64,000 nt of DNA from an uncultured Flavobacteriaceae bacterium (lineage in GTDB: Bacteria; Bacteroidota; Bacteroidia; Flavobacteriales; Flavobacteriaceae). Where the stretch lies: contig CALSUE010000001.1 in the NCBI GenBank assembly GCA_943789455.1, positions 313,001 to 377,000 on the forward strand, in the 5' to 3' direction. Made by a program: the position numbers and the translations under genes. This document shows, in pieces, positions 37,718 through 46,547 of the stretch (position 1 is its first letter; every line of letters begins with the position of its first letter). Under the pieces are notes generated by a model, which worked only from the letters and a program-made list of their open reading frames with translations, did not search any database and was not told the origin of the DNA.

Positions 37718-37746
37718 CAAAAATAATTTTTTTACTGAAAAAATCA
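37718..37746 (-). promoter_or_regulatory. Promoter of the DUF2795 gene (TTG-N18-TATTTTTG)
   Basis: On the minus strand, TTG at 37746-37744, an 18-nt spacer and TATTTTTG at 37725-37718 match the Bacteroidota consensus. Confidence 0.7.
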
Positions 37747-37786
37747 AGGTTTTTTTGAAATATATATCAATAAAAAAAGAACTTGG

Positions 37787-38359
37787 TTATAATTTCTCAG
37801 GAATCCACTTAATTTCCTGAACTGATAAATATTGAGACAACTTTCGTGCCAGCATAAAAAGAAGGTCAGATAGTCGGTTAAGATATGTTAAAATAATAGG
37901 ATTTATACCTTCTTGTTCGTGAAGAGAAACTGATAATCGTTCTGCTCTTCTGCAAACACATCTTGCAATATGACAATATGACACCGTGGTATGACCACCA
38001 GGAAGTATAAAATGAGTCATTTGAGGGAGCGTTGAATTTATTTCATCTATAGTATTTTCTAGATATGTTACGGATTCGGAGGTTATTTTAGGAATATTTA
38101 AACGTTCTTTTCCATTTTTTAGAGTTTCCTTTTCTGATGGTGTTGCTAGCATCGAGCCAAGGGTAAATAAATCATTCTGAATTTTTACAAGAATATGTTT
38201 TGTTTGATTGTCAATCGCTTGATCTTTTATCAAACCAATGTAAGAGTTTAATTCATCTACTGTCCCATAAGATTCTATTCTTAAGTGATTTTTTGAAACT
38301 CTAGTGCCTCCAAATAAGGCAGTAGTACCCTTATCTCCAGTTTTTGTGTAAATCTTCAT
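37787..38359 (-). CDS. Cob(I)yrinic acid a,c-diamide adenosyltransferase (PduO type)
   Basis: 190 residues. The ATP-binding N-terminus (YTKTGDKGTTALFGG), SYGTVDELNSYIG, and the conserved helix CRRAERLSV define PduO-type cobalamin adenosyltransferases. It transfers an adenosyl group from ATP to cob(I)alamin, making adenosylcobalamin, the cofactor expected by the CarH-like regulator at 56491-57384. It is 17 nt downstream of the methyltransferase gene. An AdoCbl-dependent enzyme may also lie elsewhere. Confidence 0.92.
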   Translation of the reverse strand: MKIYTKTGDKGTTALFGGTRVSKNHLRIESYGTVDELNSYIGLIKDQAIDNQTKHILVKIQNDLFTLGSMLATPSEKETLKNGKERLNIPKITSESVTYLENTIDEINSTLPQMTHFILPGGHTTVSYCHIARCVCRRAERLSVSLHEQEGINPIILTYLNRLSDLLFMLARKLSQYLSVQEIKWIPEKL

Positions 38360-38376
38360 ACTGTAAATTTAATATT

Positions 38377-39153
38377 TTAAATTCTGATGATAAAATGTTC
38401 TTTTTCTTGTTCTTTTCTGAAGAATACAAAACCCCAAAAAAATGTGTCTATTGTAACAGTTACTTTTTCATGTTTTTTTATGTAGTTCCATACTTTTTCA
38501 GATTCTTTATTAGAATGAATATTTTCAAATAAAAAAACGGAATTATTATCTATGGCTAATAAACTAGATTCAAAGTATTTTAATATAGTTTTATTTGCAC
38601 AACTTCCTTTAAAATGGATAAAATCATAGGTATTATTATTAAATACTCGAGGTAAAGTAATATCAAAGTTACCTGTTAGAAACTTTACGTTTTTAACAGT
38701 ATTTTTTTTGAATATTTCCTTAATCGCTTTAACAACCTGCTCATTTTCCTCCAGAGTTGTTATTTTGGAGTTTCGTTGTGCAGACGATAATATAACAGTA
38801 TTGATACCGAAACCAGTTCCAATTTCCAAAATATTCTTCGGTTTCAGATATTGAATTAAATGAATTAATAATCTTGCTCTTTTATTTGAAATTTCTGAGT
38901 CTTTAAAAATTCTTGAGCGTTTTCTTTTATGAGATAAAAGTAACCTAGACATGAAATTAAAATTTGAAATTTCTAATAATGAGGTGTTTTTTGAAAGCTG
39001 TTTTTTATAGTTTAAGAAAATAGTTAAATCGTTCTTGCCTTTTTTTTTGTAAAAACAAGAAGTAATTAAATCAAATACAAATGGAGAGTGAACACCATGT
39101 TCATTTTTAGATTTAATTATAAAACAAAAAAATGATACGATTTTATGAAACAA
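38377..39153 (-). CDS. Class I SAM-dependent methyltransferase
   Basis: 258 residues. The SAM-binding motif ILEIGTGFGINTVILS (near residue 105) and a following acidic strand (ITTLEENEQVVKAI) show a Rossmann methyltransferase. The region after it (FDFIHFKGS-like) resembles O-methyltransferases. The N-terminal ~80 residues (ENEHGVHSPFVFDL) are a conserved extension in flavobacteria. The substrate is unknown. It lies 19 nt after hutI and 17 nt before the adenosyltransferase gene, a probable operon. Confidence 0.85.
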   Translation of the reverse strand: MFHKIVSFFCFIIKSKNEHGVHSPFVFDLITSCFYKKKGKNDLTIFLNYKKQLSKNTSLLEISNFNFMSRLLLSHKRKRSRIFKDSEISNKRARLLIHLIQYLKPKNILEIGTGFGINTVILSSAQRNSKITTLEENEQVVKAIKEIFKKNTVKNVKFLTGNFDITLPRVFNNNTYDFIHFKGSCANKTILKYFESSLLAIDNNSVFLFENIHSNKESEKVWNYIKKHEKVTVTIDTFFWGFVFFRKEQEKEHFIIRI

Positions 39154-39172
39154 TTTTAATGTTTTTTAATAA

Positions 39173-40417
39173 TTATAGAGTTTGAGTTTCTTTACCTGCT
39201 AGATAAACTTCTTCTATGCAATTATCAGCAAAAGCATAAGGTATAGAACTATATGATTTTATAGGTTTTGTAATTATAAAGTTTGCCATTTTACCTTTTG
39301 AGATGCTTCCAATTTTATCAGATAAGTTTAAGGCATGTGCAGCATTAATAGTAGCTGCATTGATAGCTTCTTCGGGAGTCATTCTCATTTTTATACAAGC
39401 TAAAGAAACTACAAAATTCATATTTCCTGAAGGAGAAGATCCAGGGTTGTAGTCGGAGGCTACAGCCATAGGAATATTAGCATCTATTAATTTTCTTGCA
39501 TTTGTATAGGGAATTCCTAAAAAAAATGAACACGATGGAAGTGCTACAGGCATTGTGTCTGATTTTGATAATATGTTAAGGTCTTCATCGGTTAAAACTT
39601 CTAAATGATCTACAGATAAAGCTTTATTATTTACACCAACTTTAATACCTCCAATTGAATTAAATTGATTCACATGAATTTTTGGAATCAATCCGTGTTT
39701 TCTTCCTGCTTTTAAAATTTGATCAGTTTCTGTAGTGGTAAAATATCCTTTTTCACAAAAAACATCAATATAATCAGCTAGTTTTTCTTTAGCTATTTCA
39801 GGAATCATTTTATCAATAATTAACTGAATATATTCAGCTCTTTTTTCTTTGTATTGGTTAGGTATAGCGTGCGCGCCCAAAAAAGTAGCTTTGATTGGGA
39901 TCGAAAAGTTTTCTTTTAATTTTTTTATTACACGTAGTATTTTTAGTTCGCTTTCTAATGTTAACCCATAACCAGACTTAATTTCTATTGCTCCTGTGCC
40001 ATTTCTTATAAGTTTTTTTAATCTTTTTGCTGCATCTTCGAAGAGTTCATTTTCTGGCTTATTTTGTAGTTTTTTTGATGAATTTAGTATTCCTCCACCT
40101 TTTTCTGCAATTTCTTGATAGGTTAGTCCTTTTATTCGATTTACAAATTCCTCTTCTCTAGTATCCGCGAACACTAAATGGGTATGGCTATCACACCAAG
40201 TGGGTAAAACTAATTTACCAGTGAGATCAACGACTTTATCTGATTTTTTAATACCAAGAGTATTCATAGATCCAAAATCTACGATAACATTGTCTTTAAT
40301 TATTAAAAAGGCGTTTTTGATTATGGGTAAAATACTCATATTCTTTCCACTAACTTTCATCACATCCGGTTCTCTTACTTGAACAAGTTCTTTAATATTG
40401 ATGAATAATGTTGTCAT
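39173..40417 (-). CDS. hutI: Imidazolonepropionase
   Basis: 414 residues from the ATG at 40417; a start 21 nt upstream is possible. An amidohydrolase fold with metal ligands DSHTHLVFADTREEEF, AHAIPNQY, IHVNQFNSIGG, SVDHLEVL and ASDYNPGS matches HutI, which converts imidazolonepropionate to formiminoglutamate in histidine breakdown. hutH, hutU and hutG are not adjacent. A TAAGTTTG element lies just upstream (40448-40441, minus). Confidence 0.93.
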   Translation of the reverse strand: MTTLFINIKELVQVREPDVMKVSGKNMSILPIIKNAFLIIKDNVIVDFGSMNTLGIKKSDKVVDLTGKLVLPTWCDSHTHLVFADTREEEFVNRIKGLTYQEIAEKGGGILNSSKKLQNKPENELFEDAAKRLKKLIRNGTGAIEIKSGYGLTLESELKILRVIKKLKENFSIPIKATFLGAHAIPNQYKEKRAEYIQLIIDKMIPEIAKEKLADYIDVFCEKGYFTTTETDQILKAGRKHGLIPKIHVNQFNSIGGIKVGVNNKALSVDHLEVLTDEDLNILSKSDTMPVALPSCSFFLGIPYTNARKLIDANIPMAVASDYNPGSSPSGNMNFVVSLACIKMRMTPEEAINAATINAAHALNLSDKIGSISKGKMANFIITKPIKSYSSIPYAFADNCIEEVYLAGKETQTL

Positions 40418-40585
40418 ATGGTTTGTTTGTATTCTCAAAACAAACTTACATTAAAAAAAGAAAACTTTATATTGTTATTTGGGAATACCTGAAAGGTTAT
40501 TGACTCCTAAATAAAGTGTAGTGTCAATAGAAAAACAACTATTTGTAGGTTTTATGTCAAAGAAACAATATAATTAATTAGAAAT

Positions 40586-41983
40586 TTATTTTAAGCTACC
40601 TGTCATGTCTTCAGGCTTAACCCACTCATTGTATTGTTCCTCAGTAACATAACCTAAACGAACTGCTTCTTCTTTTAATGTTGTGCCATTGGCATGAGCG
40701 GTATTGGCAATTTCGGCCGCTTTGTAGTATCCAATTTTAGTATTTAAAGCAGTCACTAACATTAATGAATTATTTAACAACTCATTAATTCTTGTATGAT
40801 TTGGTTGAATACCGGAAGCACAATGTAAATCAAATGAAATACAAGCATCTCCAATAAGTTGTGCAGATTGAATTACATTAGCTGCCATCATTGGTTTAAA
40901 AACATTTAACTCATAATGACCCTGAGTACCACCAATAGTTACTGCGACATCATTTCCCATAACTTGTGCACAAACCATCGTAATTGCTTCTGCTTGAGTT
41001 GGGTTTACTTTTCCTGGCATAATGGAGCTTCCAGGTTCGTTAGCAGGAATAATAATTTCTCCAATTCCAGACCTAGGACCTGATGCCATCATTCGAATGT
41101 CATTAGCAATTTTATTTAGTGACACAGCAGTTTGTTTGAGTGCACCATGGGTTTCTACTAAGGCATCATGTGCAGCTAAAGCTTCAAATTTATTTTCTGC
41201 AGTAATAAAAGGTAAGTTTGTGAATTCTGCTATAAATTTAGCCACTAGGACATCATACCCTTTTGGTGTATTTAATCCAGTACCTACTGCCGTTCCTCCC
41301 AAAGCCAACTGACTTAGATGTTCTAAAGAATTACGTAATGCATTTAAAGCAAAATTTAATTGTGCTACATATCCAGAAAATTCTTGTCCTAGGGTTAGGG
41401 GAGTGGCATCCATTAAATGAGTTCGTCCAATTTTAACAACATCTTTAAAATCCTCAGATTTTTTTTGTAAGGTATTTCTTAATTGTTCAATTCCAGGAAT
41501 GGTAGTTTCTACAATTTTTTTATAACATGCAATGTGCATTCCAGTTGGAAATGTATCGTTAGAGGATTGAGACTTATTTACATCATCATTTGGTTGAATA
41601 GTTTTTTCTCCTTCCCCAATGATTTTCCCTGAAATTTCATGGGCTCTATTTGCAATGACTTCATTCACATTCATGTTAGATTGTGTTCCTGAGCCGGTTT
41701 GCCATACTACTAGTGGAAACTGATCATCTAACTTTCCTTCTAAAATTTCATCACATACCGTCGCTATTAAATCACGTTTTCCTGCATCTAAAACACCTAA
41801 TTCAGTATTTGTAAAAGCAGCAGCTTTTTTGAGATATGCAAAACCATATACAATTTCTAGAGGCATTGAAGCGGCTGAACCAATTTTAAAATTATTTCTA
41901 GATCTTTCAGTCTGTGCTCCCCAATACTTATCAGCAGGAACTTTAACAGAACCCATAGTATCTTTTTCTATTCTAAATTTCAT
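40586..41983 (-). CDS. fumC: Class II fumarate hydratase
   Basis: 465 residues, the normal length. The superfamily signature [15 protein letters not shown], the N-terminal [26 protein letters not shown] region and [11 protein letters not shown] are present. It interconverts fumarate and malate in the TCA cycle. A TAAATTTG -7-like element lies about 30 nt upstream (42016-42009, minus). Confidence 0.95.
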   Translation of the reverse strand: MKFRIEKDTMGSVKVPADKYWGAQTERSRNNFKIGSAASMPLEIVYGFAYLKKAAAFTNTELGVLDAGKRDLIATVCDEILEGKLDDQFPLVVWQTGSGTQSNMNVNEVIANRAHEISGKIIGEGEKTIQPNDDVNKSQSSNDTFPTGMHIACYKKIVETTIPGIEQLRNTLQKKSEDFKDVVKIGRTHLMDATPLTLGQEFSGYVAQLNFALNALRNSLEHLSQLALGGTAVGTGLNTPKGYDVLVAKFIAEFTNLPFITAENKFEALAAHDALVETHGALKQTAVSLNKIANDIRMMASGPRSGIGEIIIPANEPGSSIMPGKVNPTQAEAITMVCAQVMGNDVAVTIGGTQGHYELNVFKPMMAANVIQSAQLIGDACISFDLHCASGIQPNHTRINELLNNSLMLVTALNTKIGYYKAAEIANTAHANGTTLKEEAVRLGYVTEEQYNEWVKPEDMTGSLK

Positions 41984-42106
41984 GATTAGTGCATTTTCAT
42001 TGATATCACAAATTTACGAAATCCACAACAATTCGTAAGTAACATTTGTGAGTATTTTATTCAAGAAATATTTAACTAAATGTTAGCATCAATAAAAATT
42101 ATCTAT

Positions 42107-42114
42107 TATTTTTG
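42107..42114 (+). promoter_or_regulatory. Candidate -7 element (TATTTTTG)
   Basis: Matches TAnnTTTG 25 nt before the ATG at 42140. No clear TTG was found upstream at the usual distance. Confidence 0.45.
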
Positions 42115-42139
42115 TGTTTTTAAATTAAAGATTTTTAAA

Positions 42140-42313
42140 ATGTTAGATTTTTCTCAGTTCTCAGGATTGGTTTTGTTCATGTTTATTTTTACAGCTGGTT
42201 TTTGGTTATTAATATTTTTATTAACTTTTGTTGTACCCTACTGGTTAGGAGGAACTATTTGGGAAAATTTCAAATTAAAAAGAGAAGCAAAAAAAGCTGC
42301 CGAAGGAAAGTAG
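42140..42313 (+). CDS. Small single-pass membrane protein
   Basis: 57 residues from the ATG at 42140; a longer frame starts before the -7-like element, so I reject it. One long hydrophobic segment (about 8-37) is followed by a short charged tail (NFKLKREAKKAAEGK). I do not recognise a family. It is a single unit flanked by a promoter element and a strong terminator, which supports it as a real gene. Confidence 0.6.
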   Translation: MLDFSQFSGLVLFMFIFTAGFWLLIFLLTFVVPYWLGGTIWENFKLKREAKKAAEGK

Positions 42314-42330
42314 TTTTTATTTACAGATAA

Positions 42331-42363
42331 AAAAAAGACTCGCAATTTTGCGAGTCTTTTTTT
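42331..42363. terminator. Bidirectional terminator
   Basis: An A-run, a perfect GACTCGCA/TGCGAGTC stem with a short loop, and a T-run. It lies between the small membrane protein and the convergent TonB-dependent receptor gene. Confidence 0.93.
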
Positions 42364-42381
42364 ATGGATAGAGTTGATTAT

Positions 42382-44862
42382 TTATGGTGTACTAAAGCCT
42401 TCACCACCCTCATAATCTTCACCACCTCTTTGTTCTCTTCCTTGTTTCTTTTTTTGATTAAATCTATAGGTAAAGTTTAACGATACTTGACGAACTCTCC
42501 ATTGTGATTCTTGATTATTAATACTAGTGGGGTTTTCTTTATTTGGATTAAAGTTAGTTGATCTCCATCTTCTAGAATTAAATACATCACTTACGTTTAA
42601 TACTAAAGTACCTTTTTCACTTAACACATCTTTACTGAGGGCAATGTTGGCCGAGAACATTCCTTTTGATTCACTTTGTGCTGTATATCGTGGACCTCTG
42701 TATGATAATCTATTCTGCATCTGTATTTTCCAAGGCAATGTAAATGTTGCATTGAACCTACTAAACCAACTATTATTTATATTTCCTAAGTCTTGTGTTT
42801 CGGGCATAGAGATAATAGCTCCAGAGGTTTCATTAATAGTAAATTTATTATATTCATAAAGACCCTTTGATTCTTGCTGAAATACATTAAAACTTCCTGA
42901 AAGCCTTACTTTCTTTGAAGGATTATAATTAGCGGTTAGTTCAAAACCGTATCTATCTTCAGATGCTAAATTTATGGGTTCTCTAATTGTTATTACTTGA
43001 TTTACTCCGTCTAGCAGTCTAATTTCATCTCTAGAAACTCTTTGAATAGCATTGACGGAATGTTGAAAGTAAATTGATGAATTTAAGGTAAGTTTTCCAA
43101 TCTTTTGAAGAAAGCCAAGGTCAAAAGAATTTGTAAACGTTGGAATTAAACCAGGATTCCCTTTGTAGATTACATTCTGACTGTTTCTTGACTCAAAAGG
43201 GTTGAGGTACCAGTACCTTGGTCTTCTGAGTCTTCTGCTATATCCTAGAGTAAAACTTTGATTATCTGTTCTTTCTAAACCAAAATTAATAGTAGGGAAT
43301 ACTTCTGTATACCTGTAATCGAAATTTTCATTAGTGTTGGTAAGTCTAACTTTTACGTCTGTAATCTCTGTTCGTAGTCCTAACAGATAAGAAAACTTAT
43401 TAATCTTATTTCCGAACTGAGAGTAGATTGCATTTACATTTTGTTTAAAGGTAAGATTGTTAGAGGGATTAAAGTCTAACTCAGGGATTCTATTAACTAA
43501 AAAATTAGAGTTTAAATCTTGAAAATCTCCTCTGTAGCCTAATTCAAATTGCATATGCTCCCCAATAGGTAAAACATAGTCTGATTGTATCAGAGTACTT
43601 TTAGAATTTTCTGCAGTTATATTATTTTCAGAAGCTAAAGAGTCATCAATGAATGCAGTTTCTATTTCTTTACTATCACTGTATTGGAAATCAATGGTTA
43701 ATTTATGTCCACTGTTATTAATGTTGTTTGTATAATTTAATGAAATTTGGGAAGTTTCATCTATTTCATCCTCATCTTGGACACGGACATCTGAATACTC
43801 AAGAATATTGTTTACATCAAAAACTTGAATGGCATTAGTTGATAAGTTTTTATTATCAGAGTCCCTATAAAAATAGGTCCCAGTGATAGAACTTTCATTG
43901 GATAGAAAATATTCTAATCCAAGATTAATATTGTATCCGTTTCTTTTTCTTTCAAAATCTCTATCTTCAATTCGTAAGCTATTTACAGATTCATTTTCGA
44001 ATGTTGAGAGGTTTGTTAAAAAGTTTCCTGGACTTGAACTATTTCTATACCCTAGATTTGTAAAAAAATTTATTTTTTTTGTTCTGAAATTTATATTTGA
44101 AGCAATACGATATTGTGTTGGATCTCCAATAGTAGTATTTAAGGAGCCATTTAAGCCTGTTGCTACTCCTTTTCTTAGGATAATGTTTAATATTCCAGCA
44201 GTACCCTCAGCATCATATCTTGCAGATGGAGATGTAACTACTTCAACTCTTTCTATAGCATCTGCAGGTAATTGACGCAACGCATCTGAGCCACTTAAAC
44301 CTACTAGTGCAGAGGGTTTACCATCTATTAATATTCTCACATTCTCATTACCTCTTAAACTTACATTTCCCTCTACGTCAACATCAACAGAAGGTACATT
44401 ATCTAAAACATCAGATGCCGAACCTCCTTTAACTGTCATGTCTTTACCTACATTATAAATTCTCTTATCTAAACGAATTTCAACAGTAGACTTTTCAGCA
44501 ATAATTACAATTTCATCTAATTTGTCAGAATCTTCGGATAATTTGATTGTACCAAAATTCAGGGATGAATTAATAATTTTCTTGGATATTTTAATAGTTT
44601 TAAATGAAATAAACTCAAAATTAACGTCATAAGTTCCTGGAATAATTTTAATAGTGAAGTTTCCTTTTTCATCAGTAATACCTCCACTTAGTTGTTTAGT
44701 TTCTAAATTATTTAATACAACTGTAGCATACTCTAAAGGCTCTTTTGTATTAGAATCTATGATGTTGCCAGTAATTGAAATTTGATTATTTTGAGGTTTT
44801 TGACTAAAAACACTTAAAAAAGTTAAAGCGAAGGTTACAAAAAATAAGCTAATTTTATTCAT
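42382..44862 (-). CDS. TonB-dependent outer-membrane receptor (outer membrane beta-barrel family)
   Basis: 826 residues. After a signal peptide, a carboxypeptidase-regulatory-like domain (ITGNIIDSNTKEPLEYATV, about 28-110) precedes a plug (GGSASDVLDNVPSVDVD...NVRILIDGKP, VTSPSARYDAEGTAGILN) and a ~600-residue barrel with many YRF-type strands, of the OMP_b-brl_3 type. The extreme C-terminus is Gln/Lys/Gly-rich and extends beyond the last strand. There is no SusD partner, so a SusC role is unlikely. The substrate is unknown. Confidence 0.9.
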   Translation of the reverse strand: MNKISLFFVTFALTFLSVFSQKPQNNQISITGNIIDSNTKEPLEYATVVLNNLETKQLSGGITDEKGNFTIKIIPGTYDVNFEFISFKTIKISKKIINSSLNFGTIKLSEDSDKLDEIVIIAEKSTVEIRLDKRIYNVGKDMTVKGGSASDVLDNVPSVDVDVEGNVSLRGNENVRILIDGKPSALVGLSGSDALRQLPADAIERVEVVTSPSARYDAEGTAGILNIILRKGVATGLNGSLNTTIGDPTQYRIASNINFRTKKINFFTNLGYRNSSSPGNFLTNLSTFENESVNSLRIEDRDFERKRNGYNINLGLEYFLSNESSITGTYFYRDSDNKNLSTNAIQVFDVNNILEYSDVRVQDEDEIDETSQISLNYTNNINNSGHKLTIDFQYSDSKEIETAFIDDSLASENNITAENSKSTLIQSDYVLPIGEHMQFELGYRGDFQDLNSNFLVNRIPELDFNPSNNLTFKQNVNAIYSQFGNKINKFSYLLGLRTEITDVKVRLTNTNENFDYRYTEVFPTINFGLERTDNQSFTLGYSRRLRRPRYWYLNPFESRNSQNVIYKGNPGLIPTFTNSFDLGFLQKIGKLTLNSSIYFQHSVNAIQRVSRDEIRLLDGVNQVITIREPINLASEDRYGFELTANYNPSKKVRLSGSFNVFQQESKGLYEYNKFTINETSGAIISMPETQDLGNINNSWFSRFNATFTLPWKIQMQNRLSYRGPRYTAQSESKGMFSANIALSKDVLSEKGTLVLNVSDVFNSRRWRSTNFNPNKENPTSINNQESQWRVRQVSLNFTYRFNQKKKQGREQRGGEDYEGGEGFSTP

Positions 44863-44945
44863 TAGAATCGATAGTTTAATACTTCGACTGTAAATGTCTA
44901 ATTAAGTTTAAATACTTGTAGTTAAATTTGTGTTAAACAAAAGAG

Positions 44946-45287
44946 TTAAAGAATTTGTTTTATAGTTTCAGGGGGTCTGCCAATAACCGCTTTTTCTTTA
45001 TTAATAACTATAGGTCTTTCCATTAATTTTGGGAATTTTACCATTGAAGCTATGATGTCTTCATCACTCATAGTTTTTCCTTTGAAATGCTCTTTCCATG
45101 CAGCTTCATTTTTACGAAGCAATTTTGTGGGTGAGATATCTAGTAAATTTACAATAGCTTTTACTTCATCAAAAGAGAGATTTTCTTTCAAATACTCAAT
45201 TATTTCAAAATCTTTTCCACATTCTTGAAGTATTTGAAGTCCTTCTCTAGATTTTCTACATCGAGGGTTATGGTATATTTTTATCAT
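44946..45287 (-). CDS. ArsC/Spx-family protein (arsenate reductase-like)
   Basis: 113 residues. The active-site cysteine lies in YHNPRCRKSREGLQ, and the C-terminal IGRPPETI is the family motif. Glutaredoxin-linked arsenate reductases share this fold. There are no other ars genes nearby, so arsenic detoxification is not proven and a general thiol role is possible. It lies 22 nt upstream of the prfB stop region on the same strand. Confidence 0.88.
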   Translation of the reverse strand: MIKIYHNPRCRKSREGLQILQECGKDFEIIEYLKENLSFDEVKAIVNLLDISPTKLLRKNEAAWKEHFKGKTMSDEDIIASMVKFPKLMERPIVINKEKAVIGRPPETIKQIL

Positions 45288-45309
45288 GAGCGTAATGAAA
45301 AAGTTGTTT

Positions 45310-46416
45310 TTATATTTCTGAATTTGTGTTTTTTTGTCCCTGAGACATTAAATAAGCTTTTAAAAATGCATTAATATTTCCATCCATTACAGCATCTACA
45401 TTACCAGTTTCGTGGGCGGTTCTTACATCTTTAACCAATTTATAGGGGTGCATCACATAATTTCTAATTTGACTTCCCCATTCATTTTTCATTTTACCAG
45501 CCTCGATATCGTTTCGAGCTTCCTGTTGCTTTTGTAATTCAATTTCATACAATTGTGACTTTAACATTTTCATTGCTGTAGCTCTGTTATCGTGCTGTGA
45601 ACGTGAGTTAGAGCATGAAATTTGAATCCCAGTAGGTTTATGTGTTAATTGAACTTTAGTTTCAACTTTATTTACATTCTGTCCCCCAGCTCCACTTGAT
45701 CTTGCAGTGGTGATTTCTATATCAGCAGGATTAACCTCAATTTCAATAGAATCATCCGCTACGGGATATACATAAACAGATGCAAATGAGGTGTGTCTTT
45801 TTGCATTGCTATCAAATGGTGAAATTCTAACCAACCGATGTACACCGTTTTCTCCTTTGAGCCAACCAAATGCGTAATCTCCGTCAACCTCAACAGTAAC
45901 TGTTTTTATTCCAGCAGAGTCTCCGGATTGATAGTTAAGTGTTTTTAATGTAAATCCTTGTTTTTCAGACCACATAGAGTACATTCTGAACAACATTTCA
46001 GCCCAATCACAACTTTCTGTACCCCCAGCTCCAGCTGTAATTTGAATAACAGCACTAAAGCTATCTCCTTCCTCTGAAAGCATATTTTTAAATTCAATAT
46101 CCTCAACGAAAGCTATAGCTTTTTCAAATTGCATTTCTATTTCCTCAGCTTCAACCTCACCTTCTTTATAAAAATCAAATAATACATGAATGTCTTCGTT
46201 TAACGTTACAGCTTTCTGATAATCTTCCACCCATTTTTTCTTAAAACGAAGAGATTTCATCAATACTTCAGCATCTTTTGGATTATTCCAAAAACTTGGA
46301 TCTGCTGTTTTTTCCTCGTCATTAGAAATCTCAATGAGTTTTTTTTCAATCTCTAAATATCCTTTTAATTTAGAAACTCTATCGGTAAGATTTTTAAGTT
46401 GTTCTTGTGTAACCAT
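45310..46416 (-). CDS. prfB: Peptide chain release factor 2
   Basis: 368 residues from the ATG at 46416, chosen because the alternative upstream TTG lies inside the -7 promoter element. The SPF discriminator (VRISPFDSN) and the GGQ loop ([16 protein letters not shown]) mark RF2, which reads UAA and UGA. The gene has no internal UGA at the position of the usual autoregulatory frameshift: the reading is LKGYLEIE straight through. The leader is only about 5 nt. Confidence 0.94.
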   Translation of the reverse strand: MVTQEQLKNLTDRVSKLKGYLEIEKKLIEISNDEEKTADPSFWNNPKDAEVLMKSLRFKKKWVEDYQKAVTLNEDIHVLFDFYKEGEVEAEEIEMQFEKAIAFVEDIEFKNMLSEEGDSFSAVIQITAGAGGTESCDWAEMLFRMYSMWSEKQGFTLKTLNYQSGDSAGIKTVTVEVDGDYAFGWLKGENGVHRLVRISPFDSNAKRHTSFASVYVYPVADDSIEIEVNPADIEITTARSSGAGGQNVNKVETKVQLTHKPTGIQISCSNSRSQHDNRATAMKMLKSQLYEIELQKQQEARNDIEAGKMKNEWGSQIRNYVMHPYKLVKDVRTAHETGNVDAVMDGNINAFLKAYLMSQGQKNTNSEI

Positions 46417-46425
46417 AGTAAGAAA

Positions 46426-46455
46426 CAAAAATAGTTGAAAAATAGTGAATGCAAA
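46426..46455 (-). promoter_or_regulatory. Promoter of prfB (TTTG-N18-TATTTTTG)
   Basis: On the minus strand, TTTG at 46455-46452, an 18-nt spacer and TATTTTTG at 46433-46426 match the consensus. The downstream ATG is 10 nt from the -7 element, so the mRNA is nearly leaderless. Confidence 0.75.
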
Positions 46456-46547
46456 CCATTACCTATAATGAACTTTATACCAAAGTATTTATTCTCTTTA
46501 TTTTTTCTTTTTAATTGAGTCTTAAAACAAAATTTATAGTTATTTTT

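Noticed and set aside
42080..42139. Longer N-terminus for the small membrane protein
   Set aside because: It would begin upstream of a -7-like element, so the ATG at 42140 is the better start.
42382..44862. SusC of a polysaccharide utilisation locus
   Set aside because: No SusD-like gene or glycoside hydrolase is adjacent, and the barrel is of the OMP_b-brl_3 type.
44946..45287. Arsenic resistance operon
   Set aside because: A single ArsC/Spx-fold gene without arsR, arsB or acr3 is not evidence for arsenic resistance.
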